Below, piece after piece: positions 58,611-64,000 of a stretch of 64,000 nucleotides of DNA. Source of the DNA: Phycisphaeraceae bacterium (GTDB lineage Bacteria > Planctomycetota > Phycisphaerae > Phycisphaerales > UBA1924); assembly GCA_019636535.1 (NCBI GenBank), contig JAHBXK010000001.1, positions 278,353 through 342,352 of the forward strand, in the 5' to 3' direction. Position 1 is the first letter of the stretch, and every line of letters begins with the position of its first letter. The notes under the pieces were generated by a model that was not told where the DNA came from, did not search any database, and was given only the letters and a program-made list of their open reading frames with translations. The position numbers were made by a program, and so were the translations under genes.

Positions 58611-59200
58611 GCGCCCTCGATAGACTCGTCCGGTCATTGGATAGATTGGAACGCTCGCCCGAGAGCATTCAGATCGAACTGGCGATGCAGTTTGGAACGC
58701 TGATTCGTGACGGACTGCGACAAAGGGGTTGGACCCAGCGGCGACTGGCGGAAGTCACGGGGAAGCGAGATTCCGCCATATCGGAATACCTCTATGGCGA
58801 CGAAAACCCGACCATCGGCACGATCGCGGAAATCCTGTTCGCCCTAGATATCCGCCCGCAGCTTGTGGATTCGTCCAAGCCGATTCGCGTACTCGTCAAG
58901 GCAACGACTGGAATCGAGGGCGTTCAATCCAAAATTGAAGGGACAACCGATGGCGAAGAACAAGGCAGCAAAGTCACGGTCTACCAAGGCGCAAGCACAA
59001 GCACGGACCTCGGTATCGTCTCTGGACCGCGCGATGGACGCTTCCGATCGACCTACGTGGATCGATGGGATGCGAATCATGTTCCGCAGCGACCTTCCCG
59101 TCGCCATCCTCGTCTTCGAAAGCCACTACCCGGATCAGCAAGTGAATCTCGAAGTAGCTCGCTTGTACACGACCGTGGCTCACATCGAGCGAATGGTTGA
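58607..59200 (+). CDS. XRE-family HTH antitoxin-like protein
   Basis: 197 residues if read to its stop. Residues about 25-85 are a helix-turn-helix (GLRQRGWTQRRLAEVTGKRD, then the recognition part SAISEYLYGDENPTIGTIAE). The first 30 residues may bind the toxin. The last 85 residues are Ser/Arg/Gly-rich with no clear structure, and lie over a second gene in another frame (58950-59270). The true protein may be shorter, or a stop may have been lost by frameshift. It probably represses its own operon and neutralises the upstream toxin. Confidence 0.75.
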   Translation: MSALDRLVRSLDRLERSPESIQIELAMQFGTLIRDGLRQRGWTQRRLAEVTGKRDSAISEYLYGDENPTIGTIAEILFALDIRPQLVDSSKPIRVLVKATTGIEGVQSKIEGTTDGEEQGSKVTVYQGASTSTDLGIVSGPRDGRFRSTYVDRWDANHVPQRPSRRHPRLRKPLPGSASESRSSSLVHDRGSHRANG

Positions 59201-59270
59201 AGTAATGAAGCGAAACGTGGAGGCTTACAAGGCCCAACTGGCCGAAGGCTCAGAAACCAAGAGCAAGTAG
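58950..59270 (+). CDS. Small protein overlapping the antitoxin tail (DUF3467-like?)
   Basis: 106 residues from ATG at 58950, with AAGGGA before it. The first 30 residues are Lys/Ala/Ser-rich, then WIDGMRIMFRSDLPVAILVF and a helical end (LYTTVAHIERMVEVMKRNVE) that resembles the C-terminus of DUF3467 proteins, though weakly. The protein looks more natural than the antitoxin frame over the same bases (251-base overlap). It may be the third gene of the toxin-antitoxin operon. Function unknown. Confidence 0.6.
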   Translation: MAKNKAAKSRSTKAQAQARTSVSSLDRAMDASDRPTWIDGMRIMFRSDLPVAILVFESHYPDQQVNLEVARLYTTVAHIERMVEVMKRNVEAYKAQLAEGSETKSK

Positions 59271-59283
59271 GCGACGGTGCAGG

Positions 59284-59703
59284 TTGCGCCCCCCTGTAAG
59301 GGGAATCCCGGCGGAGCAAACCGCGTTGCGGCCCGTGCAAGTGCCTCGGGACCGAGGTGTCCGGATCAGCCGACGGCCCGACGAGCAACACCTTTCGACC
59401 AGTGCGGCCGAGCGCCAGAATCTCACAGTGCGGATGGGGATACGGCGATTCACCCGGCTTACCTCCGGGTTCAGTTCGCATCAGTCGAACCACCCCACGA
59501 CAGTCGCCATCCGCTTCATGCACCACAGTTTCCGTCGTGTTCACAAGACCCTGCGCGTCACCCCTGCAATCGAGGCTGGTTTGGCCGGTCGCATCCGGGA
59601 CTTTGAGAACCTCGCCGACCTTCTGTCGGCCAAGGAAACAGCCGTGATCGGAACCGACGCGAACAAGCGGGATCCGTTCCCTAGGGTCAAGACTTCAGAC
59701 TGA
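59284..59703 (+). pseudogene. C-terminal remnant of an IS1-like transposase
   Basis: From about 59362 the frame reads RRPDEQHLSTSAAERQNLTV, then MGIRRFTRLTSGFS and FMHHSFRRVHKTLRVTPAIE. This matches the C-terminal third of the DDE transposases commonly labelled IS1 family, where the phrases ISTSYVERQNLTMRM and RIHKTLRVTPAMEAG are typical. The N-terminal and middle parts, including the first Asp residues of the DDE site, are missing, so it is inactive. No terminal inverted repeats are visible. It marks past insertion beside the toxin-antitoxin genes. Confidence 0.75.
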
Positions 59704-59816
59704 GACGCTATCCCGGGTTCGTCCGTTCTTGACGGATCGGCACGCATTCCCTTCAATGCCCGGCCACCTGCCCAAAGCCCCCCGCGCCCCACACACCCAT
59801 ACGAGCAAACGCCGCG

Positions 59817-60572
59817 ATGCCTGCAGACCAACCCACCCAACCCTCCTCGCGCCGTTACAACCGCGTCCTGCTCAAACTCTCAGGCGAAGCCTTCTGCCCC
59901 CCCTCCGGCTTCGGCATCGAACCCAACGAACTCAACGCCATCGCCACCGAGGTCAAGTCCGCCTTCGACACGGGCGTCCAACTCGCCGTCGTCGTCGGCG
60001 GCGGCAACTTCGTCCGCGGCGCCAAGTTCGCCAAGTCCGCCCACATCCACCAGGCCACCGCCGACCACATGGGCATGCTCGCCACCGTCATCAACGGCCT
60101 GGCTCTCAAGGAAGCACTCAACCACCTCGGCGTCCAATCGCGCGTCATGACCGCCATCGACGTCCGCTCCGTCGCCGAGCCCTTCATCCGCGGCCGCGCC
60201 ATCCGCCACTTGGAAAAAGGCCGCGTCATCATCCTCGTCGCCGGCACCGGCAACCCCTTCTGCACCACCGACACCTGCGCAGCGCTCCGCGCCACCGAAC
60301 TCGAGTGCCAACTCCTCATGAAGGCCACCAAGGTCGACGGCGTCTACACCGCCGACCCGAAGAAGGACCCGAACGCCAAGCGCTTCGACCGCCTCACCTT
60401 CCCCGACGCCGTCTCGCGCGGCCTGGCCATCATGGACATGACCGCCCTCACCATGTGCCAGGAGAACGGAATCCCCGTCCTGGTCTTCGACTTCAAATCC
60501 CCCGGCAACATCCGCCGAGTCGTCGAGGGCCATTCCCTCGGCACGCTCATCACGCCCCCGCCCGCAACCTAA
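59817..60572 (+). CDS. pyrH: Uridylate kinase (UMP kinase)
   Basis: 251 residues. YNRVLLKLSGEAFC begins the amino-acid-kinase fold, followed by VVVGGGNFVRG, HMGMLATVINGLALKEAL, AGTGNPFCTTDTCAALRATE and MKATKVDGVYTADP, all as in bacterial PyrH. The enzyme makes UDP from UMP in the cytoplasm and is feedback-regulated by UTP. A short N-terminal tail of about 12 residues precedes the fold. The order pyrH-frr is conserved in many bacteria and fits cotranscription; 59 bases separate them. Confidence 0.97.
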   Translation: MPADQPTQPSSRRYNRVLLKLSGEAFCPPSGFGIEPNELNAIATEVKSAFDTGVQLAVVVGGGNFVRGAKFAKSAHIHQATADHMGMLATVINGLALKEALNHLGVQSRVMTAIDVRSVAEPFIRGRAIRHLEKGRVIILVAGTGNPFCTTDTCAALRATELECQLLMKATKVDGVYTADPKKDPNAKRFDRLTFPDAVSRGLAIMDMTALTMCQENGIPVLVFDFKSPGNIRRVVEGHSLGTLITPPPAT

Positions 60573-60631
60573 ACTCCCCCGACGCGCACCGGCGCTCGCC
60601 GCGCGCCCCACGACCTCACAGAGAGCCGATC

Positions 60632-61210
60632 ATGACCACCGCATCCGACCCAGACACCATCCTGCTCGAGACCGAAGAGGCCATGACCAAGGCCCTCGAG
60701 TACCTCAAGAAGGAACTCCGCGGCATGCGCACCGGCCGCGCAAGCACCGCCATGGTCGAGTACGTCAAGGTCGATTACTACGGCTCCTCCCAGGACCTCA
60801 AAAACCTCGCCGCCATCTCCGTCCCCGAGCCCTCCCAACTCCTCATCAAGCCCTTCGACGCAGGCTCCGTCAGCGAGATCAAAAAGGCCATCGAGTCCTC
60901 CGGCCTCGGCATGAACCCCATCGTCGAGGGCAAGCAGATCCGCCTCAACATCCCCATGCTCACCGGCGACCGCCGCAAGCAACTCGTTGCGCACTGCAAA
61001 AAGATCGGTGAAGAGTGCAAGGTCTCACTCCGCAACGCCCGCCGCGACGGAAACAAGCACGCCGACGCCCTCGCCAAAAACCCCGCCGCCCACATCCCCG
61101 AGGACGAGATCGAAACGCTCAAGGAGGAAATCCAGACCCTCCTCAAGAAGTACGAAACCGACGCCGATTCGGCCGTCGCGAGCAAGTCCAAGGAAATCGA
61201 AGAGGTCTGA
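60632..61210 (+). CDS. frr: Ribosome recycling factor
   Basis: 192 residues from ATG at 60632 (MTTASDPDTILLETEEAMTK). The long helices (KALEYLKKELRGMRTGRAST, DRRKQLVAHCKKIGEECKVS with LRNARRDGNKHADAL) and the small domain VEYVKVDYYGSSQDLKNLAA are typical. It releases ribosomes from mRNA after termination together with EF-G. The longer open frame upstream is a shadow of pyrH. Its third positions favour C on the + strand, unlike the genes right of 61.4 kb. Confidence 0.97.
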   Translation: MTTASDPDTILLETEEAMTKALEYLKKELRGMRTGRASTAMVEYVKVDYYGSSQDLKNLAAISVPEPSQLLIKPFDAGSVSEIKKAIESSGLGMNPIVEGKQIRLNIPMLTGDRRKQLVAHCKKIGEECKVSLRNARRDGNKHADALAKNPAAHIPEDEIETLKEEIQTLLKKYETDADSAVASKSKEIEEV

Positions 61211-61366
61211 ACGCCCCCCACCTCTAGAAAACCCCGGTTCAACAATACGTCGAACAGTGAATGAAAACCACGACGATCCTCCGCACTCGACACCCACATC
61301 ATGGTCGAAAAGCCGGAGGCGCGCGCTTCGCAGAGGGGGTGTTCCACGTGGAACACCCCCCCCCAC
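61211..61366. other. Intergenic region at the skew switch, candidate origin/centromere region
   Basis: These 156 bases separate frr from the last two minus-strand genes. No gene or DnaA-box cluster is visible. It contains a parS-type palindrome and lies where the + strand changes from C-rich to G-rich. That pattern is expected near a replication origin, although the origin itself may be some distance away. An inversion breakpoint is the alternative. Confidence 0.4.
61340..61355. other. parS: parS centromere site (ParB-binding)
   Basis: TGTTCCACGTGGAACA matches the parS consensus TGTTnCACGTGnAACA at every defined position and is perfectly palindromic. G and C runs extend the palindrome to 26 bases (61335-61360). 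ParB/Spo0J binds such 16-base sites, loads and spreads, and with ParA moves the origin region. parS sites lie mostly near oriC. It is the only match seen in the window. The long inverted repeat could also act as a terminator for frr, but no T-run follows. Confidence 0.85.
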
Positions 61367-62356
61367 TCAAAACTCAAAGGCCGCGGTCATTCCGATCACC
61401 GGGCCGTGCGCGATCATGTCCCACGTAAACCCGGAATCGCTGTAATCCTGTCCGAGCGCGCGGTAACCGGCCAAAAGGCCGAGCGACCAGCCGTCAAAAC
61501 GCCAGTTGTAACCGACCGCGGCGACCGTTTGCCAGGAAAGCTGCGAGCCGTCGATTCCGAATCCGCCGATGTCGCCGCGGAGCAACAATGACCAGCCTTC
61601 TCCGAGATTGACGCCCGCGCGCAGGCCGACGAACGGCTCGAACCAGTCGCGGCGTTTGGTGTCGTCGCGGCGGACGCCGGCTTCGAGCATGCCGCCGCCG
61701 GGAAGTTCGACGTCGGCCTCGGCGGTGACGGATTGCTCGAGTTCGAGTTCGGTGTAGCGAACGCCGGCGAACGCGTCGAGCGTGAGGCGGTGTTGCGCTT
61801 CGGTTCCGAAGGGTTTGTCGACGAGGCGGTATCCGCCGAGCGCTTCGATCCACGTGGATTCGAGCGTGGCTTCGGCGTCGACGGAAACGGAGGCGGCGCC
61901 GCGCGGGCCTGCGCGGCCGCGGACGGCGCCGAAGTCGGCCTTGGAGTAGGCGCCGTTGAGTTGGAAGACGAGCCGGTCGACCTCGAGGTCGATCGCGCCC
62001 ATGAAGCCGATGACGGAGTCGGATTGGTCGAGAACATCGATGAAGGTAGCGTCGACGTCGAGTTTGACCGAGCGCGCGCCGACGGTGCCGTTGAAACTGG
62101 TGGCCCAGATGTAGGGCGTGAATTTGAAGACCAGGGAGGAAGGCTCGGGCTCGAGCGAGCGGGAGTCTTGCGCATCGGGTTCGGTGTCGGTCGTGTGAAC
62201 GGTTGTCGTCGGCGGCGGCTCGGTGTCGGCGGCGAGCGCGGTCGGCGCGCAGGCCAGCGCGAGCGCCACCGGCGCGGAAACAAGCGCGGAACGACGGATG
62301 GACGGACTGCGCGTGAGCGGTCCGTCTGACTCTCGGGGGGACCGGATGTGAATCAT
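61367..62356 (-). CDS. Outer-membrane beta-barrel protein, unknown
   Basis: 329 residues. ATG at 62356 with GGAG nine bases upstream. The first 20 residues are basic, then a signal peptide (about 24-44, PVALALACAPTALAAD). Mature part: a Thr/Glu/Pro-rich linker followed by alternating strands typical of a porin-like barrel (FKFTPYIWATSFNGTVGARS, DAFAGVRYTELELEQS, VIGMTAAFEF). The last residue is Phe, the usual barrel end. Substrate unknown. The next gene upstream is the DUF1254 protein in the same direction, so they may be cotranscribed. Confidence 0.75.
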   Translation of the reverse strand: MIHIRSPRESDGPLTRSPSIRRSALVSAPVALALACAPTALAADTEPPPTTTVHTTDTEPDAQDSRSLEPEPSSLVFKFTPYIWATSFNGTVGARSVKLDVDATFIDVLDQSDSVIGFMGAIDLEVDRLVFQLNGAYSKADFGAVRGRAGPRGAASVSVDAEATLESTWIEALGGYRLVDKPFGTEAQHRLTLDAFAGVRYTELELEQSVTAEADVELPGGGMLEAGVRRDDTKRRDWFEPFVGLRAGVNLGEGWSLLLRGDIGGFGIDGSQLSWQTVAAVGYNWRFDGWSLGLLAGYRALGQDYSDSGFTWDMIAHGPVIGMTAAFEF

Positions 62357-62408
62357 GCGTGGCGGCTCCGGACTCAGAGTGGCGTGTAGGGACGGACGCG
62401 AGCGGACT

Positions 62409-63884
62409 TTACTCGGCGCTGCGGACGGCGGGCGGGTTCCATCGGCCGTCGAGGGCTTCGGGGCGAGGTGCGTAGAGGCGCATGGTCAGGCCGAGCGGGC
62501 CGGAGGCGGGGGACGGGAGCCAGTTGGATTCCTTGTCCGGGCCGGGGTTCGCGTGCTGGATGTAGAGGTCGAGCGAGCCGTCGGGGTTGAACTTGAGCGC
62601 ATCGCGGTCGCCGATGGCGAAGCGGTTGAGCGGGTTGGCGACCTGGAATCCCTCGGCGTCGTACATGGTGAGCGACCAGAACGCGTCGACGGGCGGGAGT
62701 TGTTCCTTGGTGAAACGCAGGACGTAGCGGTTGTCGCCGGTCAGCGGCTTGCCGTCGGCGTCGGCAACGCAGAGCGGGTAGATGGCGTCTTCGGGCTGGT
62801 TGGCGCCGAGGCCGGCCATCGCGACGATGGCGCGCTTGAGGTAGGCATTGCCGTAGACGCCCATGGTGTCGGTGTTCATCTGCCAGCCGTTGGTGACTCG
62901 CGCGAGCGTGGGGAGTTTCTCCTTCATGTGGCGGAGCCCGTCGGCGGATGCGCGCTCGAGCCCAGCGCGCACGGCGGGCGGGGCCTTGGCGAAGTCGAAC
63001 TCGCCGGGCGTGATGCCGAGTCGCGCCATGCGCGTGAGGATGGACCAGTCGGTGGTCTGCGGCGGGTGGAGGCGCATGAGTTCAGCGCCGAGGGTGAAGT
63101 ACCGCGCGGCGGGCATGGTGTTGACCTGCACGAGCGGCGGGGTCTTGGTGTCGACGGTCGGATCGGGAGAGGGCGGGCGCTGCTCGGTCTTTCTGGACCA
63201 CTGCGAGAGCGGGGTGATCTCGAAGCCGTCCTGCACCCGATGGACGGCCTCGTAGTCGGCGGGGCCGTTGGTCTGTGTTCGGCCGATGACCCAGACGTGG
63301 CGGGTGGGCGCTTCGATGTGCTCGACGCCCTCGGGGAGCGGACCGGACCAATCGGGCGGGACGACGGCCCAGAGGCCCGCGCCGGTGCCGGAGGTTCGCT
63401 TGCCGGGCGACGCGAAGACGTTGGACCACATGTCGAGCATGGGGAGGAGGTAGTAGCGGCCGTTCGTCGGCGCGGCGGTGATGATCACGGGTTCGGCGGT
63501 GAGGTCGAGCCACGCGGAGGAGTAGAGCGTGTCGAAGTTGGGGCGGACGACCTCGCGGAAGTCGGCGGGTGGGAACTCGCGCATGTGATGGAACCGGTTC
63601 ATCGGGCCCAGGCCGGGACGTTCGCCGGCGGGGACGTTGGCCGAGACTCGGCGGGTGACTTCCATCGAGAGGAGCGGGTAGAAGTAGAAGTAGGCTTCGA
63701 GGCCGATCTGGTAGGCCTCTTCTTCGGTGACGGTGGTGGTTGCGGCGGCCGGGCGGGTGGCCTGGACGGGCGCTTGCGCGTGGGCGGGGGTCACGCCGGT
63801 GATCGGTGCGAAGAGGGCGGAGGCGAAGGCGACGGAGGCGATGAGGGAGGAGAGTCGGAGAGATGACGTGCGGGCGGGAAACAT
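62409..63884 (-). CDS. DUF1254/DUF1214 secreted protein
   Basis: 491 residues with an AGGAG ribosome site. Signal peptide about 1-36 (ALFAPITGVTPAHAQ). Residues about 50-195 are DUF1254 (EEEAYQIGLEAYFYFYPL, RPNFDTLYSSAWLDL, PMLDMWSNVFASPGKRT). The C-terminal 110 residues are DUF1214 (PVDAFWSLTMYDAEGFQVAN, SLDLYIQHANPGPDKESNWL). These paired domains are common in secreted proteins; their role is unknown. The gene lies on the minus strand yet its third positions favour C, the reverse of minus-strand genes left of 61 kb, which supports a strand-role change. Confidence 0.9.
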   Translation of the reverse strand: MFPARTSSLRLSSLIASVAFASALFAPITGVTPAHAQAPVQATRPAAATTTVTEEEAYQIGLEAYFYFYPLLSMEVTRRVSANVPAGERPGLGPMNRFHHMREFPPADFREVVRPNFDTLYSSAWLDLTAEPVIITAAPTNGRYYLLPMLDMWSNVFASPGKRTSGTGAGLWAVVPPDWSGPLPEGVEHIEAPTRHVWVIGRTQTNGPADYEAVHRVQDGFEITPLSQWSRKTEQRPPSPDPTVDTKTPPLVQVNTMPAARYFTLGAELMRLHPPQTTDWSILTRMARLGITPGEFDFAKAPPAVRAGLERASADGLRHMKEKLPTLARVTNGWQMNTDTMGVYGNAYLKRAIVAMAGLGANQPEDAIYPLCVADADGKPLTGDNRYVLRFTKEQLPPVDAFWSLTMYDAEGFQVANPLNRFAIGDRDALKFNPDGSLDLYIQHANPGPDKESNWLPSPASGPLGLTMRLYAPRPEALDGRWNPPAVRSAE

Positions 63885-64000
63885 GGCCGGGGGCTCCTGA
63901 TTGGGATTGCGTACGACCTTTGGGTGTTTGAGTGAGTATTCGACTCGGGCGAGTGTACTCGGAGTGAGGAGCGTGGCGGGATTGGCGGGCGTGTGCGGGG

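Noticed and set aside
59077..59544. 155-codon minus-strand frame in the island
   Set aside because: Lies over the transposase remnant and the small gene on the + strand and shows no domain or ribosome site.
62355..63866. 503-codon open frame on the + strand over the DUF1254 gene
   Set aside because: Antisense shadow caused by high GC; the minus-strand protein has clear DUF1254/DUF1214 domains and a ribosome site.

Overview
The window is high-GC bacterial chromosome, densely packed with overlapping genes. It looks like a planctomycete of the class Phycisphaerae. This is an inference from several features: C-terminal dockerin-like tails ending after two DxNxDGxxDLxDLLxFL units (15373-17040, 39955-41487), a PEP-CTERM-like secreted protein, a futalosine-route menaquinone gene, very long secreted repeat proteins, and a Rho factor with a long Gly-rich N-terminus. 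No rRNA or other taxonomic marker is present to confirm it.

Layout. Positions 1-7384 (all minus) form a probable operon led by rho: a small membrane protein, a secreted TPR protein, a flippase-like membrane protein, and a YhbH/DUF444 protein cut by the window edge. Positions 7698-11127 (minus) hold folD, tatA, a tRNA-Met, hpt and a PH-domain/CoaE fusion. From 11.2 to 25 kb come ligA, a CYTH protein, a ROK kinase, a secreted dockerin-type protein, a GNAT enzyme, membrane proteins, a sulfotransferase, NAD-binding proteins, a cupin and mqnE. A PEP-CTERM-like paralogue of the dockerin protein follows at 25-26.7 kb, then a YdjG/YdjI-like pair (26.8-29.1 kb).

Positions 29.4-38.1 kb form one plus-strand operon for a type II secretion/type IV pilus-like machine: PilZ, GspE, GspF, four pseudopilins, a GspL-like PilM-PilN fusion, and PilO/GspM-like and GspC/PilP-like proteins. 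No secretin or prepilin peptidase is present. A sigma/anti-sigma pair and a cysteine-rich secreted dockerin protein with strong expression signals follow. Next come a CHAD-Ppx-HD fusion, a threonine aldolase and small genes, then a five-gene overlapping cluster (48.5-57.6 kb, minus) with a VWA protein and four very poorly characterised secreted or membrane proteins. This cluster is the best candidate for an undescribed system.

Positions 57.6-59.8 kb are a less GC-extreme accessory island with a toxin-antitoxin-like pair, an overlapping third gene and a broken transposase. pyrH and frr follow. Between frr and the last two genes lies a perfect parS-type palindrome (61340-61355). Around the same point the base skew of the + strand changes from C-rich to G-rich, independent of gene direction. 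Together these suggest that a replication origin, or the centromere region next to it, lies at about 61.3 kb.
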